Shown one piece after another: positions 20,701 to 28,375 of a stretch of 64,000 nucleotides of DNA. The position numbers were made by a program, and so were the translations under genes. The notes beneath the pieces were generated by a model. The model saw only the letters and a list, made by a program, of their open reading frames with translations, did not search any database and had not been told where the DNA came from. This stretch comes from Marinoscillum sp049115815. GTDB taxonomy: Bacteria; Bacteroidota; Bacteroidia; Cytophagales; Cyclobacteriaceae. The stretch is from NCBI GenBank assembly GCA_049115815.1, contig JAGDZO010000006.1:62001-126000 (forward strand), read 5' to 3'. How positions within the stretch are numbered: the stretch's first letter is position 1; each line of letters begins with the position of its first letter.

Positions 20701-20817
20701 TACGCAGGTTACAATCCTGAGTTAGGTTCAAGAGGAAACGCATTGTCTCCGGGCTTAGATAATTTAAGATATCCATTGTCTAGAGAGTACATTTTAGGTC
20801 TAAAAGCGACTTTTTAA
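17731..20817 (+). CDS. susC: SusC-like TonB-dependent outer-membrane transporter
   Basis: The 1028-residue protein has a signal peptide (SITLIAVMAVLTGYAQ). It continues with a carboxypeptidase-regulatory-like domain (VTGRVTSDDSPEGLPGVTVL to about residue 105), the SusC linker LDEVVVIGYGEQ, a plug (RGTSTLNAGTGPLYVVDG, VLKDGSSAAIYGSKSANGVI) and a TonB-dependent barrel ending LSREYILGLKATF. Together with SusD it would import oligosaccharides cut at the surface by the secreted lyases. It heads the susC-susD-fasciclin-T9SS unit, with 41 bases to susD. Long codon-regular sequence and no break indicate a functional gene. The transported glycan is inferred from the locus, not from the protein. Confidence 0.97.
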   Translation: MMKKIYKLLRSSITLIAVMAVLTGYAQDQTVTGRVTSDDSPEGLPGVTVLIKGTTTGTITDIDGNYRISASSDDILTFSFIGFELSEAPVNGRSVIDVKMEYDLEQLDEVVVIGYGEQNRRDVTGSIVSVKADALAQSTPVSALEGMRGRLSGVNITANGAPGEAADIKIRGTSTLNAGTGPLYVVDGQQLDNIDNLNPDDIASVEVLKDGSSAAIYGSKSANGVIIVTTKKGKSGETKIDASYIRSYTSLATKIPVSNTRQARQYEIARNGNLDAQSAATPSDSLSQLFNQDYDYQELITRLGVRDQLGLSLSGGTEDANFYWNTGYLQQEGVVKNSFYNRFNSTLNVNFKVRDKINAGTRLMVSFAERNGLNEGAVFGQLSTHFPYLPYRDTDGTYVGQTSSQQNVVAETIFTERIRRDFDGQVFNFLEYQILPSLKFKTTLGLIYELRRDNDFNPSIVQARGAAASGNEITRLNFSMQQENYLTWRQKFGDHNVSLLAGTQFQTWKNETSRLEAIAFNNDLISTFNNVSAENIAATSSETAHALVSQYARATYDYKGKYLFAATVRRDGSSRFGTENQYGIFPAASVGWRVSDEAFMTPLTSVLSDFKLRASYAQNGNERIGNFDSRSLYSPGANYNGLNGISQTQLGNPNLVWENTTQINYGVDLGLFGGKITATVDVYSKVTDDLLYDTPLPPETGFTQITNNIGKIENRGVELFLSGSPIDNKDFQWFTSFNIATNENEILDLAEKDGQFLQNYYIYQEGGSIGDFHGYTVEGVFAYDESNAFDNDGNQLTPIFDEDGAFVNYELNGSEYSGDINQITFQGVPLKGGNVHWKDHNGDFEIDPINDRTVIGQGVPKFFGGFYNEFKYKGIKLSILFDYNFGNDIYRRYDEIRNQRMVRTVLPGPDRIDNAWYKPGDVAQYPSLWSSEAARNNFLGNSYWVDDADFIKLRSVRIDYTFPKDIVSKTGILSNVSIYASGNNLLTWTNYAGYNPELGSRGNALSPGLDNLRYPLSREYILGLKATF

Positions 20818-20858
20818 GCAACTCGATAGGTAAATCATAAAGAATAAAAGAATTAGAA

Positions 20859-22352
20859 ATGAAAACATTAAAAAACATAAGAAGGTCAATAGGTGCTGCG
20901 GCGCTTATGATACTGACGGTCGGATGCGACAGCTTGCTCGATGTAGAGCCTGTGAGTCAAGTCGGTGGTACAGAATTCTGGAAGACAGAATCTGATGCAC
21001 AGTCTGGATTGGCTGGTGTATACGATGCAATGCAGAGTGCTTATAGCTCTAGATATCATATCTGGGGAGAAATGAGATCTGACAACTGGCAGCCTTCAGG
21101 CAATGCTAGTGCTACTGCTCAGCAGCTTTTGAATAACGAATTAACCGATCAGAGTTCAGTCTATTCAAACTGGGGAGGTCTTTACAGGATGATATTCCGA
21201 GCGAATGTTGCTATTGATAAGATAGCTGAGATTCCTGGTGATGTAAGGCCTTATTTGGCTCAAGCTCATGCTCTCAGAGCGTTTGCGTATTTTGATGCGG
21301 TTAGAGTTTGGGGTTCTGCTCCATTGTATCTGGAAGCAATCTCAGGCCTTAATGATGACATTTTTAGAGGCAAGACTGCTGGGTCATATATCATGGATAG
21401 TGTAGTTATTCCTGATATGCTTTTGGCTGAAGATCTGATGCTGACAAGAAAAAACAGATTCCAGTTTTCTCTATCAAGCATCTATTGTTTGCAAGCAGAA
21501 GTGTATATGCACCTGCAGGAATATGTGTTGGCAAAAGAAGCTTTGGATAAGTTGGTTGCACTTGACGAATTTCGTTTGACTAGCGATGCAGAATCTTTCC
21601 ATGCCATGTTTAGAAATGAACCAGAGTCGACTGGATTAAGCGCGAATGAAGAAGAAAATGGACCTGAATTAATTTTCTCCATTCGTTACGAATTGATCGA
21701 CTTAGATGTGAATCAACGTTCTGGGATTTACGGTCTGTTTTGGCCAGGAGTTCCTAGCTACAACATTTCTACTACTCTAGAAAATAAATGGATAGAGACA
21801 TTTCCCGTAGATTCAGTATCGTGGGTCGCTAAATATCCTGATTTTGTACCTGCCAATATCAATGAAAATGATGGATCAACCATTTATGGTGATTTCCATA
21901 GATATACTCGTTTGATTGAAGACGGCAAAGAAATTGGAAACAGAAGGTATGGAAAATACAATTTGTCCAATTACCCTGTCAGCCTTGATGATACTGATAT
22001 CGTAGTTTATAGATATGGAGGTATGTTATTGCTAAAAGCTGAAGTAGAAGCCAGATTAGGCAACTTCCAAGAGGCGGTGAATTTAGTGAATCGTATCAGA
22101 AGCGCTAGAGAATTGCCACGTGTCAGTCTTGCTGATTTTCAGACGAATCAACAACTAATTGATGCCATTCTACTAGAGCGTCAGTTCGAGTTATTGGGTG
22201 AAGGTAAAAGATGGTGGGATTTGATCAGAACGAAGACCGCAGTAGATGTAATGGGTCCAATTAATGGTCAGACATCAGAGAAGCTGTTCTTCCCGATTTT
22301 CTTTGAGCACTTGGCGGAGAATCCAAATTTGACTCAAACCCCTGGTTATTAA
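20859..22352 (+). CDS. susD: SusD/RagB-like glycan-binding lipoprotein
   Basis: The 497-residue lipoprotein has the signal AALMILTVGC with the lipid-bearing Cys near residue 23, followed by DSLLDVEPVSQVGGTEFWKTESDA, typical of SusD. The helical TPR-like core includes ALRAFAYFDAVRVWGSAPLYLE, and the C-terminal RagB/SusD region has LLLKAEVEARLGNFQEA and LLERQFELLGEGKRWWDLIRTK. SusD proteins sit as a lid on the SusC barrel and bind glycan. It follows susC by 41 bases. Confidence 0.97.
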   Translation: MKTLKNIRRSIGAAALMILTVGCDSLLDVEPVSQVGGTEFWKTESDAQSGLAGVYDAMQSAYSSRYHIWGEMRSDNWQPSGNASATAQQLLNNELTDQSSVYSNWGGLYRMIFRANVAIDKIAEIPGDVRPYLAQAHALRAFAYFDAVRVWGSAPLYLEAISGLNDDIFRGKTAGSYIMDSVVIPDMLLAEDLMLTRKNRFQFSLSSIYCLQAEVYMHLQEYVLAKEALDKLVALDEFRLTSDAESFHAMFRNEPESTGLSANEEENGPELIFSIRYELIDLDVNQRSGIYGLFWPGVPSYNISTTLENKWIETFPVDSVSWVAKYPDFVPANINENDGSTIYGDFHRYTRLIEDGKEIGNRRYGKYNLSNYPVSLDDTDIVVYRYGGMLLLKAEVEARLGNFQEAVNLVNRIRSARELPRVSLADFQTNQQLIDAILLERQFELLGEGKRWWDLIRTKTAVDVMGPINGQTSEKLFFPIFFEHLAENPNLTQTPGY

Positions 22353-22372
22353 GAACTTAAATTTTTAAGACA

Positions 22373-23071
22373 ATGAAAAATATTAAAAATAGAATATTGA
22401 AATTTTGGTTCGTAGGAGTGATATTTCTAGTAACCGTAAGCTGTGACCTAGGTCTACAGACGGAATGGGAATATGTAAAGGAACCATTAGGCAATGTGCC
22501 CACTGGCATGACAGCTTTTGAGTGGATCACGATGATCAACCAGGATACCACTTATAATACCAATGATAGCACAGCTCAGTTCTCATACTTACTTGAAGCT
22601 ATTGAAATGACGGGTATGCAGGATGTGTTTAACGATCCAAATTCGCAGAAGACTTTCTTCTTGCTGCGCAATGGAGCTTGGAATGGGGGAGGTCAGTTAC
22701 TTGCTCATATGACAGGTAGCGCAGATTATCCTTTGGATTCTATTGATGATATCAATCGATTAAAGGCAGTGTTGAATTATCATATTCTTCCTGATGACGT
22801 GATTGATCAAAGTGGAACTATTCCAAGATCTGATTTCCACTTCTATTATCAGACGATGATCCCAGGAGATACTGGTATTGTAGAGATAAATCAGAGATTG
22901 TGGAATGCGCAGATTAGACTCAATCAAAATGTTGATAAGATTGGTTCTCCAGATATAGCCTCTAGTATGCCAGGTAGTGCCAAAGGTGCCTCTGTAAGTC
23001 TTCACAATTACCGTTTTACTAATGGTGTAGGACATCAGATGAATGCATATGTGAGATATCAGCCATTTTAA
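22373..23071 (+). CDS. Fasciclin-domain lipoprotein
   Basis: The 232-residue lipoprotein (FLVTVSC lipobox) lies 20 bases after susD. Residues about 45-230 look like one FAS1/fasciclin domain: FSYLLEAIEMTGMQDVF at its start, FFLLRNGAWNGGG, then LKAVLNYHILPDDVID and a C-terminal VSLHNYRFTNGVGHQMNA. FAS1 domains mediate adhesion and binding. Fasciclin lipoproteins next to SusCD probably serve as surface glycan-binding accessory proteins, but no ligand is known for this one. Confidence 0.8.
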   Translation: MKNIKNRILKFWFVGVIFLVTVSCDLGLQTEWEYVKEPLGNVPTGMTAFEWITMINQDTTYNTNDSTAQFSYLLEAIEMTGMQDVFNDPNSQKTFFLLRNGAWNGGGQLLAHMTGSADYPLDSIDDINRLKAVLNYHILPDDVIDQSGTIPRSDFHFYYQTMIPGDTGIVEINQRLWNAQIRLNQNVDKIGSPDIASSMPGSAKGASVSLHNYRFTNGVGHQMNAYVRYQPF

Positions 23072-23122
23072 TCTAAGGTTGATAACTATCAAAAATCGAT
23101 ATACACATTAAAAATTATTATA

Positions 23123-25288
23123 ATGAAAACACATAATAGAATAAATAAACTGAGAAGTTCCCTCAGGACTGTTTTATCACTGAGTTTGGTCGCGTTATTG
23201 GGCCAAACTGTGATAGCACAAGACGAGAGAATAGAGGACTTTAGTAAGCCCGTGTACATCCAACCTGCAGCCACTGTAGATATCAAAGGTGAAACAATAG
23301 CTCCAGGAAATAGGATCAACTATGAGTTTATCAAAGACATTGCTCCGGGTAACGGAAGATGGTTCGCTACAAATATTGGTAAGAATTCAACTTATGAATG
23401 GGTAGATGGCCTGGGAGTAGATGGTGATGGAGCTATAGCATGTAATGATGATAGAGCAGGTTCTGCACTTTTATTGTACGTTTTTAATAACACAGATAGA
23501 GGGATTGGTGGTGCTTTCGAGTTTACTGGTAAATACCTAAGAGATGCCGATATCCCAGACAGGGTTGGTTTAGCTTATTATACTATTGAAATTGACGAGG
23601 GAAATCCTGATGCTAATTTTCTCTACACATTGAGGGCTACAGGTACAGGAAGTTCAAATGATAATGTGATAAGAAACGGATTTAATGATGGTAATATTCA
23701 CCCTGTAGGAAGAGAGATCTTTCATAATGGAAGTTCCCACCCTGGAGTAGTAGGAGCTGGTTGGCAAGACATGTATAGCCAAGTAACCACTATGGATGCA
23801 GATTGGTTAATCCTTTCTGTGGCATTTGGTCATGACAAGGATTATGCAGGTGCGCTTGAAAATAAGCAACTGTTGGATAATCTAACTATCCCTTACGGTA
23901 AGAGTAATCTGATTGCCCCTACTATCAAGGAGATCGCAGAAATCTCAGAAGGCAACCTTGGGATCTTTGCAGATGAAATGGGCGAGATTCACTTAGTGCC
24001 AGCAGGGACAGAAAAAACTAAAGCGGCAGTTCAAGCTGCGAGTATCAAATCGGATACCACCATTCTAGCATTGCCAAGAGTAGGGAGTATCTTTCCTTTA
24101 GCAGGAATTGCAGATGGAAAATATGATTTCTTTGTAATTGATCATGATGATAATGTTTCCAGGGGAAATCAAATAAATATCGGAGCGGATGCATATCCAC
24201 CTCTAATCTCTGGGGGAGTTACTTCTGTGTATGCAGGATTTGATGATATCACTGCTACCATGGATGAGGCCGGTACTTTGAAGTTGGTTGCTGATGGAGC
24301 TGGAGCTGCTGCTGCTGCTGTTGTATCTGTGTCAGCTGAGGAAAAGACACTGACCAATTTGGTTGTGCCTGAATCAGTATCACCAGGATCTTATGATCTT
24401 TATGCTATTGATGCCGCAGGAAATGTTTCAGCCACTGCCGTTGACATCACAGTTGAGGTTCCTGATGCAGTTGCACCACAGATTTCGTTTGTTGGGGCTA
24501 CTGCTCTTACCACTACAGATTCTGTCCAGTATAACACAGATGAGCCAGCACTAAGTATCTATGTTGTACCTGAAGGAACTGCTTCTGACTTGGCTGCAGT
24601 TCAAGAGGCGGCATTAGTTTCTATCCTTGAGACTACTACCACTGGCTATATTTCAGCACTTTCACTTTTTGAAGGTTTCTTCGAAGTTTATGCCATTGAT
24701 AGATTTGGAAACTTTGGTGCTTCTAGTGTGAAACTTGAAATATTAGATGTGGCAGGGCCAGTAGCATTTTCAGTCACGTCAGGTATACTAGATAAGGGAT
24801 TCCCAATCTCAGTTACCATCAATGAAAATGGGAATGTTTATGTGGTTCCAGCAGGAACAGCTGTAGCTGATGTCGTTTCAGCAGCAATTGTTTCTGATAC
24901 AGCTTTCGCTTCTGAGCCAGTCCTATTTTCTACAGATACAGCTGTATTCGTCAAAGGACAATCATATGACATTTATGCAGCTGATCAGCGACGTAACTGG
25001 TCAGAGCTTTTGAGCACTGTAGAGATATCATCCGATGTAGATGAGGTAATTGTTCTGACGTCACAAGATGGATTACAACTATCTATCTATCCTAACCCTG
25101 CGACTGACATGATTTATGTCCAAGGACAAAACATCCAGTCTCTACAATTATTAGATCTTGGAGGACGAATGATTCATTCATCTGCAAAAGAGTCTATCAA
25201 CGTAAGTAAGATCAAAAATGGTGTTTACATTTTGCGAGTATCTACCGAATTGGGCCTACATACACGCAAAATTGTCATAAGACACTAA
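23123..25288 (+). CDS. T9SS-secreted protein with Ig-like repeats
   Basis: The 721-residue protein has a signal peptide (LSLVALLGQTVIAQ). The first 260 or so residues form a unique domain (PVYIQPAATVDIKGETIAPGN to LLDNLTIPYG) that I do not recognise, probably a beta-sandwich. Four related Ig-like repeats of 95-100 residues follow, each with a pattern like IYVVPEGTASDLAAVQEAA and YDLYAIDAAGNVS. The last 80 residues are a type A T9SS sorting domain (LQLSIYPNPATDMIYV to HTRKIVIRH). It ends the susCD unit and is followed by a terminator, so it is a good candidate for a surface glycan-binding protein of this PUL. The repeats resemble one in the protein at 31720. Confidence 0.82.
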   Translation: MKTHNRINKLRSSLRTVLSLSLVALLGQTVIAQDERIEDFSKPVYIQPAATVDIKGETIAPGNRINYEFIKDIAPGNGRWFATNIGKNSTYEWVDGLGVDGDGAIACNDDRAGSALLLYVFNNTDRGIGGAFEFTGKYLRDADIPDRVGLAYYTIEIDEGNPDANFLYTLRATGTGSSNDNVIRNGFNDGNIHPVGREIFHNGSSHPGVVGAGWQDMYSQVTTMDADWLILSVAFGHDKDYAGALENKQLLDNLTIPYGKSNLIAPTIKEIAEISEGNLGIFADEMGEIHLVPAGTEKTKAAVQAASIKSDTTILALPRVGSIFPLAGIADGKYDFFVIDHDDNVSRGNQINIGADAYPPLISGGVTSVYAGFDDITATMDEAGTLKLVADGAGAAAAAVVSVSAEEKTLTNLVVPESVSPGSYDLYAIDAAGNVSATAVDITVEVPDAVAPQISFVGATALTTTDSVQYNTDEPALSIYVVPEGTASDLAAVQEAALVSILETTTTGYISALSLFEGFFEVYAIDRFGNFGASSVKLEILDVAGPVAFSVTSGILDKGFPISVTINENGNVYVVPAGTAVADVVSAAIVSDTAFASEPVLFSTDTAVFVKGQSYDIYAADQRRNWSELLSTVEISSDVDEVIVLTSQDGLQLSIYPNPATDMIYVQGQNIQSLQLLDLGGRMIHSSAKESINVSKIKNGVYILRVSTELGLHTRKIVIRH

Positions 25289-25348
25289 TAGATAACAATT
25301 AGTAGTTGTAATTCTGTTTTATACAATTGAGTTTAGTTGAATAAAAAG

Positions 25349-25379
25349 GCTCTTTCTTTTACGAAAGAGCTTTTTTTTT
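25349..25379 (+). terminator. Rho-independent terminator
   Basis: The stem GCTCTTTC / GAAAGAGC has a 6-nt loop and is followed by nine T. It ends the susCD unit. Confidence 0.88.
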
Positions 25380-25485
25380 CCTTTTTCAAAATATTCATCT
25401 GGTTTTCAAGGTCAGAATTTCTAAGAGCTGTTGAAAGCTTCGATGTGTGTTTCCTTATTGATTAGTCATTCTAATTCGTTCATTT

Positions 25486-28335
25486 ATGTACCGTATATAT
25501 TTCATTGTTGTATTTGTCAGTTTGAGTTTTTGCAAATCAGTTGACTCTTACAAAGCTCCCGGACTTTCCTTCCAACAATTGAAGTGCGACGCAATGGAGA
25601 ATCCTATAGGAATAGACAAGAAGCAACCTTTGTTTTCTTGGGTGATGAGCGCAGATGGATTCAATAGGGCACAATCTGCATATCAAATATTGGTAGCTTC
25701 AAGCATCTCACTACTTACTCCTGATCAAGCAGATGTATGGAACTCTGGCAAGCTACTCAGCGCTCAATCGGCGCACGTGGAGTACGGAGGTAAGGATTTG
25801 GTGGCAACTACCAAATATTATTGGAAGGTGAGAATTTGGGATGAAGCTGGTGAAGCCTCTGACTGGTCGCCTACAAATACCTTCGAGACGGGAATTATCG
25901 ATGATGCAAACTGGCTAGAGGGCAAATGGCTTTCTGTGAAAGAAGATACCAGAACGTCCGACTACCGCTTTCGAGCATATCAAACTGGAAACATGGAAAA
26001 ACCTGCTATGGTCACAAGTCAGCCGGTTGGTTATTTCAGAAATGTGCTAACAATAGATAAAGAGCTATCAGAGGCCAGGGCTTATATCTGCGGATTAGGC
26101 TATTATGAATTATCTATGAATGGCGCCAAAATAGGAGATCATGTCTTAGATCCAGCACCATCCAATTATGACAAGCAGGCCTACTATGTAGCCTATGATA
26201 TTACCTCAGACATTCATAAAGGGGAAAACGCAATAGGTGTGGAATTGGGTAATGGTTTTTACGGACAAAATATATCTTGGAAGAGAGACCCTGAGTCTGA
26301 AAGGGATCTTTCCTATGGCCCTCCAGCTTTTCAATTACAGATAAAGCTGACTTATCAGGATGGCAGTAGTGAAACAATTTATTCTAATGAAAATTGGAAA
26401 GTCACAACTGGGCCTACAGTTTTCGACAATATCTATGGTGGTGATACTTATGACGCGAGGTTTGAAATCAATGGCTGGAATGATCTAGGTTATGATGATT
26501 CGGCTTGGTCACAACCATTGGTCGTTGACCCAAAACTTAAGAAAATAAGCCACCAAAATATCCCACCAATTAGAGAACTCAAGCGTCTCTCTCCTCAGAG
26601 AGTGTTCCAATCGCCTGATGGTGAGTGGATAGTTGATTTTGGTCAGAACATAGCGGGATGGGTTGAGATCAAGGTACAAGAAGAGAAGGGTCAATTGATC
26701 AATATGATCATGACAGAAGCCTTACTCACCAATGGGAAAGATATATTTCTAGGTTCAACTGGGGGTGGAGCGAATGGCATGAAACAAAACCTACAATACA
26801 TCTGCAAAGGAGAGGGTTTGGAGACTTGGTCACCAAAATTCTCTTACTACGGATTTAGATATTGTAAAATTACTGGAATATCGAGAAAGCCAGATGCTGG
26901 CATGATTCAGGCCGTACTGGTGGCCACCGATCTAGAAGAAACGGGAAGTTTTACATCTTCGGATAGCTTGCTCAACAAGATGCACTCTATCAGTAAATGG
27001 ACCATAGTGGATAATATGCACGGTATTCCTGAAGATTGTCCACATAGAGAAAAATGCGGATGGTTAGGTGACGCTCATGCCTTTGGTGAGTATGCCCTTT
27101 ACAATTATGAAATGGGCAACTTCTACAAAAAATACATGGAGGACATCAGTACACAGATGCGCCCCGTCAAAGGTAAATTCAACCCCGAAGAGACTTACAG
27201 GGCACCCACCATGATAGCTCCAGGCAGACGTACTTCCACTATTGCCAAAATTGATTGGGGAGTAGCTACCATGTATTTGCCTTGGTATAGCTATAAGTAC
27301 AATGGTGACTCCTCTATCGTCAGAGATTACTATGATGACATGAAAGTACTCACGGAATATTACCTGTCTTTCAAAGGAGAGAACGGGATCATGCAAGATG
27401 GTATGGGAGACTGGTGTCCACCACTTTGGGACAGACGGAAGAACCCTTCAGCTATGGAATGTGATCCGATTATTTCTGCCAATGCTTATTTCTACGATGT
27501 GCTAGGAGTCATGCAGCACTTCGCCAAAATGACTGGCGACACAGCGTACGAATCCAAGATGGAGCGAGAGAAGAATGATCTTTTGAAGGCATTCAACAAT
27601 GAATATTTGGTTACTATTGACAATACCGATCACAGTTGGTACGGCAGCCAAACTGCTACTGTCATGGCTCTGCAGTTCGGTATGGTGCCAGAAGAAAGCC
27701 TGTCAGAAGTACTCAATGGACTTGAATATGATATAGTAGAAGTCAAAGGAGGGCATCACTCCACGGGAATCCATGGCAACCGATATATCTATACCGTACT
27801 TACCAAATATGGAAAAGGAGATTTGGCGTATGATATTTTGACAACTCCTGATTTTCCAAGCCAAACTTATGTAATGAATTCTGGCTTTACCACTTGGCCT
27901 GAGCGACAATTTGAATGGGAGAAGATGGAAGGACCAACCAACTCTCTCAATCACCCGATGCACAGCGGATTTTCGGCCTATTTCTTTGAGTCACTCGGGG
28001 GAATAAAATCCACATACGAAGAAGCTGGATACAAATCTTTTACTGTAGATCCTGTGTTTCCATCAGCCATATCCAGCACTACCGTAGAAGTCCCGACTCC
28101 TTACGGAAAAATCAAAAACGCTTGGAACAATGAAGGTGAACACTTTACTATGAAACTGAGTGTACCGTTCAACACCAGTGCTTTGATAAAAGTATCTAAG
28201 GAACAACGAGAGACTATGAATATTAATGGACGTCCTTGGACTGAAGTTAAAGATGATGGCTTAGTCTCAGTTCTCGATCAAAACACATTGAAGATCGGGT
28301 CAGGTAACTATGAATTGACATATAGAACGAAGTGA
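25486..28335 (+). CDS. GH78 alpha-L-rhamnosidase (2 of 3), divergent active-site motif
   Basis: The 949-residue protein starts with a hydrophobic signal ending SLSFCKS, possibly a lipoprotein although Phe before Cys is atypical. The GH78 domain order is intact: AMENPIGIDKKQPLFSW, RIWDEAGEASDWS, WIVDFGQNIAGWVEI, then the barrel. The catalytic motif is PEDCPHREKCGWLGDAH. It is one residue shorter than the DCPQRDERVGWTGD form of the other two copies, but Glu522 is kept. The DCPHRE-type motif is, as I recall, common in another GH78 branch, so this copy probably has a different specificity. It is followed by GH2 after 40 bases. Confidence 0.92.
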   Translation: MYRIYFIVVFVSLSFCKSVDSYKAPGLSFQQLKCDAMENPIGIDKKQPLFSWVMSADGFNRAQSAYQILVASSISLLTPDQADVWNSGKLLSAQSAHVEYGGKDLVATTKYYWKVRIWDEAGEASDWSPTNTFETGIIDDANWLEGKWLSVKEDTRTSDYRFRAYQTGNMEKPAMVTSQPVGYFRNVLTIDKELSEARAYICGLGYYELSMNGAKIGDHVLDPAPSNYDKQAYYVAYDITSDIHKGENAIGVELGNGFYGQNISWKRDPESERDLSYGPPAFQLQIKLTYQDGSSETIYSNENWKVTTGPTVFDNIYGGDTYDARFEINGWNDLGYDDSAWSQPLVVDPKLKKISHQNIPPIRELKRLSPQRVFQSPDGEWIVDFGQNIAGWVEIKVQEEKGQLINMIMTEALLTNGKDIFLGSTGGGANGMKQNLQYICKGEGLETWSPKFSYYGFRYCKITGISRKPDAGMIQAVLVATDLEETGSFTSSDSLLNKMHSISKWTIVDNMHGIPEDCPHREKCGWLGDAHAFGEYALYNYEMGNFYKKYMEDISTQMRPVKGKFNPEETYRAPTMIAPGRRTSTIAKIDWGVATMYLPWYSYKYNGDSSIVRDYYDDMKVLTEYYLSFKGENGIMQDGMGDWCPPLWDRRKNPSAMECDPIISANAYFYDVLGVMQHFAKMTGDTAYESKMEREKNDLLKAFNNEYLVTIDNTDHSWYGSQTATVMALQFGMVPEESLSEVLNGLEYDIVEVKGGHHSTGIHGNRYIYTVLTKYGKGDLAYDILTTPDFPSQTYVMNSGFTTWPERQFEWEKMEGPTNSLNHPMHSGFSAYFFESLGGIKSTYEEAGYKSFTVDPVFPSAISSTTVEVPTPYGKIKNAWNNEGEHFTMKLSVPFNTSALIKVSKEQRETMNINGRPWTEVKDDGLVSVLDQNTLKIGSGNYELTYRTK

Positions 28336-28375
28336 TCATGATTAATTGGGTTGGTGATGAACTAAATAACGATCG

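Noticed and set aside
24307..24320. Run of GCT codons encoding poly-Ala in the Ig-repeat protein
   Set aside because: A short triplet run that keeps the frame; ordinary linker, no sign of phase variation.
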